From assembly GCF_017566145.1 (NCBI RefSeq), contig NZ_JABFCL010000007.1:1-64000 (forward strand): a stretch of DNA of 64,000 nt. Reading direction: 5' to 3'. The notes below the pieces were generated by a model. The model did no database searches. It was not told the DNA's origin and saw only the letters and a program-made list of their open reading frames with translations. Below, piece after piece: positions 1 through 7,263 of this stretch. Each line of letters begins with the position of its first letter. Position 1 is the stretch's first letter. The position numbers and the translations under genes are program-made. The stretch is from Bittarella massiliensis (ex Durand et al. 2017) (lineage in GTDB: Bacteria > Bacillota > Clostridia > Oscillospirales > Ruminococcaceae).

Positions 1-110
1 ATCGAGGTGTTTACACCTCGAAAATCAGATGGGGACACGATGGCGACTACTCGTCGCCATCGTGTCGACCGGTTTTAACCTGATTTGGATCATGCCAACG
101 TAGGGAAAAG
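1..110 (+). promoter_or_regulatory. TPP (THI-box) riboswitch, 5' end cut off by the window
   Basis: Positions 77-110 match the 3' half of the thiamine pyrophosphate aptamer: AACCTGAT, then TTGGATCATGCCAACG, then TAGGGAAAAG. Upstream are two strong hairpins, a 7-bp stem (3-9 with 14-20) and a 13-bp stem (35-47 with 53-65), which fit the variable helices of the aptamer. The conserved CTGAGA that normally contacts the pyrimidine ring is not visible. It is either upstream of the window or degenerate (AATCAGAT at 24-31 is the nearest string). The thiM and thiE genes downstream support the call. TPP binding should switch off the thi genes through the terminator at 137-168. Confidence 0.85.
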
Positions 111-136
111 AGCGCCGCCCCAACCAGGGGGCGCGG

Positions 137-168
137 GGGTGCATTCAGTCGGGTGCATCCTCTTTTTT
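137..168 (+). terminator. Riboswitch expression-platform terminator
   Basis: GGGTGCA (137-143) pairs with TGCATCC (154-160), with one G-U pair, followed by TCTTTTTT (161-168). It lies between the TPP aptamer and thiM, where an intrinsic terminator controlled by the riboswitch is expected. Confidence 0.6.
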
Positions 169-202
169 GTGCCCAAAATTGTGCGGAGAGGGAGCGATCT
201 TT

Positions 203-1045
203 TTGCTGGGACAGTACTTAAACGCCCTGCGGGAGCGGGGGCCGCTGATCCACTGCATCACCAATGCCGTCACCATGAACGACTGCGCCAACGCCCTGTT
301 GGCGGTGGGGGGCAGTCCCATCATGGCCGACGACCCCGATGAGGTGGCGGAGATCACCGCCCTGGCCGGGGGACTGGTGCTCAACATCGGCACCCTGCGC
401 CGGCAGAACCTGGACGCCTTTTACCGGGCGGGGAAGGAGGCGGCCCGCCGGGGCATCCCGGTGGTTTTGGACCCGGTGGGGGCAGGGGCGTCCCGCCTGC
501 GCACCGAGACAGCTCGCGGCCTTTGGAGGGAGCTGCCGCTGGCGGCCATCCGCTGCAACCTGTCGGAATTGCGGGCGCTGCTGGGCGAGGGCGGCGGGGC
601 CCGGGGGGTGGACGCGGCGCCGGAGGACCTGGACGCCAGCGCCCCTCTGCAGGAGCGGGCAGCCCAGATCGCGGCCTTTGCCCGCCGGGCACAGACGGTG
701 GTGGCGGTCACCGGCGAGGTGGACTTTGTGAGCGACGGGGAGAGGACCTTTGCCATCCGCGGCGGCCACCCCCTGATGGCCCGGGTCACCGGTACCGGCT
801 GCATCCTCACCGCCGTCACTGGGGCCTTTCTGGCGGCCTCGCCCGAGCAGCCACTGGAGGCCGCGGCGGCCGCCGTCTGCACCATGGGGCTGTGTGGCGC
901 CCGGGCGCACCGGCGGCTGCTGGAGGAGACGGGACGGGAGGGCACCGGCAGCTACCGGGTGCTGCTCATGGACGAATTGGCCTGCCTGAACGGCGGGGAA
1001 CTGGATGGAGGAGAGGACATTGAAATTTTCGAGAGAGCAGATTAA
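203..1045 (+). CDS. thiM: Hydroxyethylthiazole kinase ThiM
   Basis: ThiM phosphorylates 4-methyl-5-(2-hydroxyethyl)thiazole with ATP, salvaging the thiazole half of thiamine. The 280-residue protein has the family N-terminus (LNALRERGPLIHCITN), the ADDPDEV segment and the C-terminal VTGTGC loop with the catalytic cysteine. I start it at TTG 203, preceded by GGAGAGGGA at 185-193. An upstream in-frame TTG at 167 sits inside the terminator T-run and has no ribosome site. The gene is first in a riboswitch-controlled operon and overlaps thiE. No thiC or thiD is present here, so the locus looks like salvage rather than de novo synthesis. Confidence 0.93.
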   Translation: MLGQYLNALRERGPLIHCITNAVTMNDCANALLAVGGSPIMADDPDEVAEITALAGGLVLNIGTLRRQNLDAFYRAGKEAARRGIPVVLDPVGAGASRLRTETARGLWRELPLAAIRCNLSELRALLGEGGGARGVDAAPEDLDASAPLQERAAQIAAFARRAQTVVAVTGEVDFVSDGERTFAIRGGHPLMARVTGTGCILTAVTGAFLAASPEQPLEAAAAAVCTMGLCGARAHRRLLEETGREGTGSYRVLLMDELACLNGGELDGGEDIEIFERAD

Positions 1046-1670
1046 GAGCGCCATGCGGCTGTACGCCGTGACCGATAGGGCCTGGCTGCGGGGGCGCACC
1101 CTGGGGCAGATGGTGGAGGACTGCCTCAAGGGCGGCGCCACCTTTGTGCAGCTGCGGGAGAAAGAGGCCGGCGACCGGGAATTTTTGCAGGTGGCAAGAG
1201 AGGTCAAGGCTGTGACCGATCGCTATGGGGTGCCGCTGGTGATCGACGACAACCTGACTGTTGCCCAGGCGGTGGACGCCGACGGGGTGCACATCGGCCA
1301 GACCGACCTGCCCTGTGACCTGGCGCGCAAAATCCTGGGCCCGGACAAGATCATCGGGGTCTCTGCCAAGACCATCGCCCAGGCCCGGGAGGCCGAGGCA
1401 CAGGGGGCCGACTACCTGGGCACCGGCGCGGCCTTTTTCACCACCACCAAACAGATCGACGGCACCATGTCCATGGAGGAGATGAGGGCCCTCTGCGAGA
1501 GCGTCTCCATCCCGGTGGTGGCCATCGGCGGCATCCACCCGGAAAACCTTCTGGAACTGGAGGCCAGCGGGGTAGACGGGGCGGCGGTGGTCTCGGCCAT
1601 CTTCGCCCAGGACGACGTGCTGGCCGCCACCAGAGAGCTCGACGAGCTGACCCGCCGGCTGTGGAACTGA
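1020..1670 (+). CDS. thiE: Thiamine-phosphate synthase ThiE
   Basis: ThiE joins hydroxymethylpyrimidine diphosphate with thiazole phosphate (the ThiM product) to give thiamine phosphate. Family blocks are in order along the TIM barrel: LYAVTDR, FVQLREK, DGVHIGQTDL, GTGAAFFTTTK and VVAIGGI. I prefer TTG 1020 because GGAGGAGAGG (1007-1016) is correctly spaced before it. ATG 1005 in the same frame would add five residues but has a weaker site. Either start overlaps the end of thiM, implying translational coupling. The downstream HAD gene overlaps by 10 nt, so the three genes form one operon. Confidence 0.93.
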   Translation: MKFSREQIKSAMRLYAVTDRAWLRGRTLGQMVEDCLKGGATFVQLREKEAGDREFLQVAREVKAVTDRYGVPLVIDDNLTVAQAVDADGVHIGQTDLPCDLARKILGPDKIIGVSAKTIAQAREAEAQGADYLGTGAAFFTTTKQIDGTMSMEEMRALCESVSIPVVAIGGIHPENLLELEASGVDGAAVVSAIFAQDDVLAATRELDELTRRLWN

Positions 1671-2305
1671 CGCCCAAGGCCGCGGCCTTTGATCTGGACG
1701 GCACCCTGCTCTGGACCATGGATGTGTGGTCGGGGGTGGGGGAGCGCTACCTGGTGGAGCAGGGGGTCCCGGTGCCGGGGGATTTGGATCGGCGGCTGAC
1801 GGCCATGAGCCTGGAGCAGTCGGCCGCTTGGTTTTCCCGGGAACTGGGGGTGCCCTATCCCCCGGAGGAGGTTTTGCGCCAAATTGATGAGATCGTGGCC
1901 CGCCGTTACCGGGCGGCGGTTCGGGAGCGGGGGCGCTCGGTGATCCTGCCGGGGGCGGAGGCGTACTTGCAATGCCTGGCGGAGGCAGGGGTGCCCTGCT
2001 GTGTGGCCACCGCGGTGGAGCGGGCCACCGCCGAAGCGGTGCTTGACGAGTTGGGGCTGCACAGCTATTTTGCCTTTGTACACAGCTGCACCGAGGCTGG
2101 CTGCAACAAGGAAGTCCCGGATTTTTATGCGTCTGCGGTGGCCCGTCTGGGCGCAGTGCCGGAGGAGACCTGGGTCTTTGAGGACGCCCCCCACGCCCTG
2201 GCGGCGGCCAGGGCTGCGGGTTGCCACACAGTGGCGGTGACCGGCAGCGCGGGGGTGGATCGCGTTGCCGACCGGGCGATTGTGGACTACCGGGAACTGC
2301 TGTAA
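1661..2305 (+). CDS. HAD-superfamily phosphatase in the thiamine operon
   Basis: A 214-residue haloacid-dehalogenase-type hydrolase of the phosphoglycolate phosphatase/beta-phosphoglucomutase group. It has motif I FDLDGTL with the nucleophilic Asp near residue 10, a cap domain (about residues 20-85), motif II around TAVERAT and motif IV FEDAPHALAAARAAG. It starts at GTG 1661, overlapping thiE by 10 nt, so it is probably translated by coupling. Substrate cannot be read from sequence. Its place in a TPP-riboswitch operon makes thiamine phosphate, TPP or a thiazole or pyrimidine phosphate an attractive but unproven substrate. Confidence 0.85.
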   Translation: MELTPKAAAFDLDGTLLWTMDVWSGVGERYLVEQGVPVPGDLDRRLTAMSLEQSAAWFSRELGVPYPPEEVLRQIDEIVARRYRAAVRERGRSVILPGAEAYLQCLAEAGVPCCVATAVERATAEAVLDELGLHSYFAFVHSCTEAGCNKEVPDFYASAVARLGAVPEETWVFEDAPHALAAARAAGCHTVAVTGSAGVDRVADRAIVDYRELL

Positions 2306-2339
2306 GCCGTGGATAAAGAGAGAAAGGCCCCTGGGTTGC

Positions 2340-2377
2340 AAAGCGCGCTACCTCTTTTGTCGGAGGCAGCGCGCTTT
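2340..2377 (+). terminator. Long hairpin downstream of the thi operon, no T-run
   Basis: AAAGCGCGCT (2340-2349) pairs perfectly with AGCGCGCTTT (2368-2377), and CCTC/GAGG extends the stem inward. No T-tract follows on either strand, so it may be a 3'-end stabiliser or a factor-assisted terminator. The rest of 2306-2676 is GC-rich and shows no gene, only the promoter at 2614-2642. Confidence 0.4.
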
Positions 2378-2613
2378 GGGCGTCTGCGGCCACTGGCAGG
2401 GGCTGTTCCCACCAGCACGCGAGGGCGGCGCGACGGGGAAAGTGAGCCGCAGGGGGACAGCTGAAAGGTGGCGGAAGAATCCGGTTGGGCCGCGTTCTGC
2501 ACAGCGAAACGGGGAAGGGCCCTGACAGGGAGGGGCGGCCTTCTCTCCCTCTGGCCCGGCGTCGGGCAGCCTCTTTTCCCCGCCGGGCAGGCAGCCAGCA
2601 CAGGGGCCTTTGG

Positions 2614-2642
2614 TTGACGGTGGGGGGCAAACCCGGTAGAAT
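2614..2642 (+). promoter_or_regulatory. Sigma-A-type promoter of the DUF815 gene
   Basis: TTGACG (2614-2619), a 17-bp spacer, and TAGAAT (2637-2642), 34 bp before the ATG at 2677. Confidence 0.75.
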
Positions 2643-2676
2643 AAGAGAAAATAAAGACGAAAAGGAAGCCGCCACC

Positions 2677-3843
2677 ATGAGCAAACTCAACCGCTTTGAA
2701 TCCCTTCACCTCTACATCCAGTCCATCTCCCTCTACCGGGAGACCGCCGAGAGTCCGGCCCTGCGGGAGCTGGAGCGCCTCTGCTCCCTCTTTGGGGGGG
2801 ACTTTGACCAGGTCTGCCGGGCCTGGTGCGGCTTCTACCGCGCCCTCTGCGAGGGGGATGGCCAGGGCTCGTTGCCCGACTACCTCTTTGGCCGGGCGCT
2901 GCAGGACGAAAACCCCTTCTCCGCCCTCTGCGCCCGCGAGGGCTTTTTGGCCACCCCGTCCCACCTGCGGCAGGCGGCCAAAAACGATTTGAGCATGCTC
3001 TGCGCCCTCTCCAAGGCCTCCGCCAAGGAATTGAAGGTGCTGCTCTTCTCGGCCTACGGCGACAGGGAGCGGGTCATCGATGTGCTGCCCGAGTGGACCG
3101 AAGAACATAAGAAATACCGGGCCGAGGGGGACTGGGGGGACGAATTGGTCCGCCTGGCCGAACACTACCGGGAAAACGGCTGCGGCTTTGCGGCCCAGTG
3201 CCCGGTGTTTTGCTACACCGAGGAGGGGGAACTGGCGCCCCAGCCCCAGTCGGGCCCCAGCCGCCGGGAGACCCTGGCCGGGCTGGACGGGTGCTATGAA
3301 AAGGGACAGGCCCTCTTCTCCCTGGCGCCCCAGGGGGCAATGCCCCGGCTGCTCATCACCGGGGAGGAGGGCGCGGGCAAGACCACCCTGGCCAAGACCT
3401 GCTGGTTTGAGTGCGCCCAGGGCACCCGGCTGGTCTGGTGCCGGGGGGAGGATGTGGAGTCCCTCTTTGCGGCGCTGGGGGAGATGCCCGCCCGGTTTTT
3501 GGTGCTCTGCGACGACATCACCGACGCCCAGTTGCGCGCCATCGCCCACTATTTTACCCAGGTGGGGGCGCTGCCGGAAAACGTCTCCCTGGCGGCCACG
3601 GCGGTGAGCGCCGAGGGGCTGGCCGACGCGGGGATCGTCTTTGAGCGGGTGCTCCCTTTGCAGAAGCTGACCCAGCTGGAGTACCTGGAGCTGCTCTACA
3701 AGCTGGCCCCACTGCGGGGGCTGGACATGTCCCGGGACGAGCTCAAGCGCCGGGCGCTGGAGTGGGAGCTCAAGCAGACGGCCTTCACCCCCCAATCTGC
3801 CCAGCGGTTGCTGGGCACCCTGCTGGTGGAGGCAGATGGCTAG
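2677..3843 (+). CDS. DUF815-like P-loop ATPase
   Basis: A 388-residue cytoplasmic ATPase. The C-terminal half carries Walker A GEEGAGKTT (about residues 228-236) and Walker B FLVLCDDI (about 275-282), followed by an LTQLEYL-L-RG-WE pattern that resembles the DUF815 family (PF05673) of bacterial AAA-like proteins of unknown function. The N-terminal 200 residues are helical with no recognised domain. The ATG at 2677 is preceded by AAGGAAG and a clear promoter. The lipoprotein gene downstream overlaps by 8 nt. Function is unknown. The family assignment is from pattern recall and is moderate. Confidence 0.75.
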   Translation: MSKLNRFESLHLYIQSISLYRETAESPALRELERLCSLFGGDFDQVCRAWCGFYRALCEGDGQGSLPDYLFGRALQDENPFSALCAREGFLATPSHLRQAAKNDLSMLCALSKASAKELKVLLFSAYGDRERVIDVLPEWTEEHKKYRAEGDWGDELVRLAEHYRENGCGFAAQCPVFCYTEEGELAPQPQSGPSRRETLAGLDGCYEKGQALFSLAPQGAMPRLLITGEEGAGKTTLAKTCWFECAQGTRLVWCRGEDVESLFAALGEMPARFLVLCDDITDAQLRAIAHYFTQVGALPENVSLAATAVSAEGLADAGIVFERVLPLQKLTQLEYLELLYKLAPLRGLDMSRDELKRRALEWELKQTAFTPQSAQRLLGTLLVEADG

Positions 3844-4681
3844 GCGGCGCGGGCTGGCTTTGCTGCTGGCGGCCGCCCTGCTGTTGGCCGGTTGCGGCAA
3901 AAAGGGCTTTCCGGCGACGGTGCAGGGGGTGACGATCCCCAGCGCGCCGAAGCGGGTGGCAGTGCTCTCGGAACAGCTGGCGGAGGCGGCTGTGGGGATG
4001 GGTTACGGCGGGCAGATCGCCGGGGTCTGCGACGGCAGCCAACTGCCCGGGCTGGAGGACGCCCAGCCGGTGGGGACTGCCCTCCTCCCCGACGGGGCGG
4101 CCATTGCCCAGCTGAAGGCCGACCTGGTGCTGAGCACCCAGCCCCTGCCCGAGAGGGCTGTGGACTGCCCGGTGGTGGTGCTTGCCGCCCCCACCTCCCT
4201 GGAGGGGCTGGCCGGCTTTTACCGGGACATTGCCGCCTGCTTTGCCGGCGGACAGGCCGAGGAAGGCCCCCTCTTCGCTGCGGATGTGGAGAGCTGGGTG
4301 GCAGCATTGGATGAAAAGATCGGCGCCGCGCATCGCCCCAGCTTCGCGGTGCTCTGCGACCCGCGGGGCTACCTGGCGGGGTCGGGGACGCTGGAAGCCG
4401 ACCTCTTCGGCCGGCTGCTGGGGGAGAACGCTGCCGCGGCGGCAGAGGGGTACGCCGCCCTGGAGGAGCCGGTCGAGCCGGAGGTGCTCTTTTGCACCGA
4501 CGAGCTGACGCTGGAGGAGCTGCAGCAGCTGCCGGGCTTTGCCGAGATGGCCTGTGTACAGGAGGGGCGGGTGACCTTTTTGCAGATGGCCCCCTTTGAG
4601 CGGTGCAGTTCGGCCCTGTTTTTGCAGCTGATTCCCGCCGTCACCGCCCAGTACCCCCAGGTGTTTGGTGGAGTGAACTGA
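3836..4681 (+). CDS. Lipoprotein resembling BtuF/TroA-type substrate-binding proteins
   Basis: A 281-residue exported lipoprotein: basic N-terminus RRR, hydrophobic stretch rich in LAAALL, and lipobox LAGC with the lipidated Cys near residue 20. The body resembles cobalamin/siderophore-binding proteins of the TroA fold: a PKRVAVL strand, a DLVLSTQPLPERA segment, a long linking helix around residues 125-165, and a C-terminal lobe. It overlaps the ATPase gene by 8 nt. No permease or ABC ATPase gene adjoins it, so it is either an orphan binding protein or works with a transporter elsewhere. The ligand is unknown. Confidence 0.75.
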   Translation: MARRRGLALLLAAALLLAGCGKKGFPATVQGVTIPSAPKRVAVLSEQLAEAAVGMGYGGQIAGVCDGSQLPGLEDAQPVGTALLPDGAAIAQLKADLVLSTQPLPERAVDCPVVVLAAPTSLEGLAGFYRDIAACFAGGQAEEGPLFAADVESWVAALDEKIGAAHRPSFAVLCDPRGYLAGSGTLEADLFGRLLGENAAAAAEGYAALEEPVEPEVLFCTDELTLEELQQLPGFAEMACVQEGRVTFLQMAPFERCSSALFLQLIPAVTAQYPQVFGGVN

Positions 4682-4694
4682 TTTTGTTTTTGTG

Positions 4695-4732
4695 AAAAGA
4701 GCGCCGGACAGATTTCTGTCCGGCGCTCTTTT
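4695..4732 (+). terminator. Bidirectional terminator between convergent genes
   Basis: A perfect 17-bp stem (4695-4711 with 4716-4732), GC-rich, with a 4-nt loop and AAAA/TTTT ends. It serves the lipoprotein gene on + and the Crp-like gene on -. Confidence 0.9.
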
Positions 4733-4749
4733 GGTCGGTGAGGTGGTGG

Positions 4750-5418
4750 TCAGGCGTACTCGTAGCCGCCCCCCTCGACGGGGGCGAAGAGGGCGGTGTT
4801 CAACAGGAGGATGCGCCCGCCCTCCCGGCGGAGGGCGCCCGCCTCTTCCAGTTGGCGCAGGCAGCGCTGCAGATGGCGGTAGCTGGCCCCCAACAGGGCG
4901 GTGGCCGCCGAGAGGTTGACCTGCACCGACAGGCTGCCCTGCTGGCGGGCCTCATACCCCAGGTAGGCGCAGACCCGGGCCTTGAGGGGGTAGGAGAGGT
5001 TGATGGCGGTGTTTCCCCCGTTGCGGCGGACCATCCGCGCCAGATCTTGGCCGATGGCGCGGTAGAAGCGGGCATCCCCCTCGACGGCGCGGAGAACCGC
5101 CTCCCGCGGTGCGCCCAGGCAGAGGGAGGGGGCGAGGGCCTGCACGCTGGAAAGGTAGCTGTCGCAGAGCAGGATTTCAGCGTCCCCGATCCACCGGGGC
5201 TGGGTGTAGTACCCCTGCAGGAGGAGGTCCCCCCTCTCCAGCGGGGTATAGACCTGGGCGCGGCCCTTTACAAAGTAGTAGAAGGTGGAAAACGGCGCTC
5301 CCTTTTGGCAGAGATGGGCCCCTTTGGGAAAGGGGTAGAGGGCGAAGAGGGGACGCAGGTCGGCGGAAAAATAGCGCTGCAGTCCGCATTCGTCGTAGAG
5401 CTGGGCAGCGGTGGGCAC
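4750..5418 (-). CDS. Crp/Fnr-family transcriptional regulator
   Basis: A 222-residue regulator. Residues 15-130 form a cyclic-nucleotide-binding-like beta-roll (FPKGAHLCQKG, FYYFVKGRAQVY). Residues 150-210 hold a winged helix-turn-helix (VNLSAATALLGASYRHLQRCLRQLEEAGAL). It resembles YeiL-type regulators. No FNR-style N-terminal cysteine cluster is visible. GTG 5418 follows AAAGGGATC. It lies 39 nt downstream of the GNAT gene on the same strand, so the two probably form an operon. The effector is unknown. Confidence 0.85.
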   Translation of the reverse strand: MPTAAQLYDECGLQRYFSADLRPLFALYPFPKGAHLCQKGAPFSTFYYFVKGRAQVYTPLERGDLLLQGYYTQPRWIGDAEILLCDSYLSSVQALAPSLCLGAPREAVLRAVEGDARFYRAIGQDLARMVRRNGGNTAINLSYPLKARVCAYLGYEARQQGSLSVQVNLSAATALLGASYRHLQRCLRQLEEAGALRREGGRILLLNTALFAPVEGGGYEYA

Positions 5419-5457
5419 GATCAGATCCCTTTTCTGGAAAATCGGTTTGCGGCGCGG

Positions 5458-5895
5458 CTAAAACCGGCGGGTAAAAGCGGTTTTTTCCCCGCTGTCAAAG
5501 CCCGCCTTGCGGTAGAAGGAGAGGGTGCCCTCATCCTTGGCGCCGCTCATCAGCATGATTTTATAGCAGCCCGCCCGGCGGGCGATCTCCTCTGCCCGGC
5601 GCAGGCAGGCCGTGGCGCAGCCCCGCCGGCGGTGGTCGGGGTGGGTGACCACGTTTTCCACCAGGGCAAAGGGCCGGGCGCCCCGGGTCAGGTTGGGGAG
5701 GAGGTAGCAGGTGCAGGAGGCGAGGATGCGCCCTTCCTCCTCGGCCACGATCAGGTGGCAGCCGGGATCGTCCAACAGCTGCTGCCAGGCGGCGCGCAGC
5801 CCTTTCCCCTCCGGGGGGAGGGAGGTCTCGTGCAGGTGGAGGTAGAGGTGCAGCAGCGAATTCAAATCGCCGGCGGCGGCTTCTCGCAGGGTCAC
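5458..5895 (-). CDS. GNAT-family N-acetyltransferase
   Basis: A 145-residue GNAT enzyme using acetyl-CoA. Motif A is VENVVTHPDHRRRGCATACL (about residues 79-98), with the R-R-x-G-x-A pyrophosphate loop, and the C-terminal FYRKAGF motif B is near residue 130. GTG 5895 follows AAAGGGG. The minus-strand TATAAT at about 5918-5923 is a likely -10 region. The acceptor substrate is unknown. Confidence 0.87.
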   Translation of the reverse strand: MTLREAAAGDLNSLLHLYLHLHETSLPPEGKGLRAAWQQLLDDPGCHLIVAEEEGRILASCTCYLLPNLTRGARPFALVENVVTHPDHRRRGCATACLRRAEEIARRAGCYKIMLMSGAKDEGTLSFYRKAGFDSGEKTAFTRRF

Positions 5896-6024
5896 GGCAG
5901 ATCGCCCCTTTCTGTACCCCTATTATACCCTCAGAGCAAAAAAAGAGGAAGTATGACCTTTGTCCTAACGGCCCGGCGGCGAAGGGGGTATGATGGGGGT
6001 AGAAAGGCAAAGGAGGACGAAGAG

Positions 6025-7206
6025 ATGCTGCGATCCAAAGTTGACGATCGCACCCTGGCGGCCCAGGGGGAGGCGGAGGTCGCCTGGCGACGGGCCAAGA
6101 TGCCGGTGCTCCGCCAGTTCGGCGAGCGCTATGGGCGGGAAAAGCCCTTTGCAGGGCGCTCCCTCCTCATCTGTATGCACTGCGAGCCCAAGGCCGCGGT
6201 GCGCACCGAGGTGCTGTTGCGGGGCGGGGCCGAGCGGATCGTCTTTGTGGGGAACCTGGGCTCCACCAAACCGGGGACGGCCGCCTACCTGGCCGGCCTG
6301 CCGGGGGTGACGGTGCTGGCCGGCCGGGGCGACCGGTTGGAGGACCTGCGGCAAAACCTCCGCGCCGCCCTGGCCGAGGGTCCCTACGACCTGCTGATGG
6401 ACAACGGCGCGGGCATCCTGCAGCAGTTTGTGCGGGAAACGCCCCCTTGGCGGCCCCTGGGGGGGATCGAGGAGACCCGTTCAGGGCGGCTGATTTTGGA
6501 GCGGGAGGGGATCGCCCCCGACTTCCCCCTGCTGGTGATCGACGACTCGCCGGTGAAGCGGCTCATCGAAAACGAGGCGGGGGTGGGCCAGTCGGTGGTG
6601 GACGGGATTTTGCGGGCCACCTCGATGCTGCTGGGGGGCAAGCCGGTGCTGGTGGTGGGATACGGCTACTGCGGCGCGGGGATCACCCAGCGGCTGCGGG
6701 CCCTGGTGTCCCAGACCATGGTCTGGGACACCGACCCGGTGCGGCTGCTCAAGGCCCGGGTGGAGGGCCACCGCACCGGATCGCTGGAGGAGCTGCTGCC
6801 CCGGGCGGAGTTGGTGGTCACCGTCACCGGCCGCTTTGACGTGCTGGGGCCCCGCCATCTGCCCCTGTTGCGGGATGGGGCGGTCCTCTGCAACGCCGGC
6901 CACTACAACATGGAAATCGACGTGGAGGGGCTGCGGGCCACCGCCCGGGAGGTCCGGCGGCTGCCCGGCGAAATCGAGCAGTTTTGCTTTGCCGGCAAAA
7001 GCGCCTACCTGCTGCAGGGGGCCAACCCCATCAACCTGGCGGCGGGGGCCGGCAACCCCCTGGAGGTGATGGACCTGGGGTACGCCCTGCAGCTGTTGAG
7101 CCTGGAGGAGATTTTGGCGGGCCGGGCCCGGCCGGGCGTCCAACCCCTGCCCCCCTCGGTGGACAGAGAGGCCTGCCGCCTCTGCCTGGAGAGCTGGCCC
7201 CAGTAG
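6025..7206 (+). CDS. S-adenosylhomocysteine hydrolase-like protein with altered active site
   Basis: A 393-residue protein with the AdoHcyase fold: N-terminal substrate domain (MHCEPKAAVRTE, EETRSG), Rossmann NAD-binding domain (VGYGYCGAGI, about residues 212-221) and CNAGHYNMEID with the family His. Against well-known AdoHcyases several active-site positions differ: the D-N pair after the catalytic Lys reads E-N, the following cysteine position reads Val, and DDGGD reads DNGAG. The usual C-terminal Lys/Tyr tail that completes the partner NAD site is absent; the protein ends after RLCLESWPQ. ATG 6025 follows AGGAGG. It may act on another nucleoside thioether or be a non-canonical paralogue. 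Confidence 0.85.
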   Translation: MLRSKVDDRTLAAQGEAEVAWRRAKMPVLRQFGERYGREKPFAGRSLLICMHCEPKAAVRTEVLLRGGAERIVFVGNLGSTKPGTAAYLAGLPGVTVLAGRGDRLEDLRQNLRAALAEGPYDLLMDNGAGILQQFVRETPPWRPLGGIEETRSGRLILEREGIAPDFPLLVIDDSPVKRLIENEAGVGQSVVDGILRATSMLLGGKPVLVVGYGYCGAGITQRLRALVSQTMVWDTDPVRLLKARVEGHRTGSLEELLPRAELVVTVTGRFDVLGPRHLPLLRDGAVLCNAGHYNMEIDVEGLRATAREVRRLPGEIEQFCFAGKSAYLLQGANPINLAAGAGNPLEVMDLGYALQLLSLEEILAGRARPGVQPLPPSVDREACRLCLESWPQ

Positions 7207-7222
7207 GGAAAAGAGAAAAAGA

Positions 7223-7253
7223 GAGAGCGGCCGCCAGACAGGCGGCCGCTCTC
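7223..7253 (-). terminator. Bidirectional terminator
   Basis: A perfect 13-bp GC stem (7223-7235 with 7241-7253). On the minus strand it is followed by a T-rich tract, so it mainly ends the phosphomutase unit and also closes the + strand gene. Confidence 0.8.
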
Positions 7254-7263
7254 CGTTCGTTTG

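Noticed and set aside
2306..2613. Possible cobalamin-type or other riboswitch upstream of the DUF815 gene
   Set aside because: Some CCGG and GGTGG strings are suggestive, but the conserved aptamer cores I know are not present in order on either strand.
5960..5994. Promoter TTGTCC with TATGAT for the adenosylhomocysteinase-like gene
   Set aside because: The spacer would be 23 bp, too long for a usual sigma-A promoter. The -10 alone may be right, but the -35 is not supported.
4738..6024. Long open frame on the + strand running into the adenosylhomocysteinase-like gene
   Set aside because: It lies antisense to the Crp and GNAT genes and is a by-product of GC-rich codon positions; the real start at 6025 has AGGAGG and family sequence.
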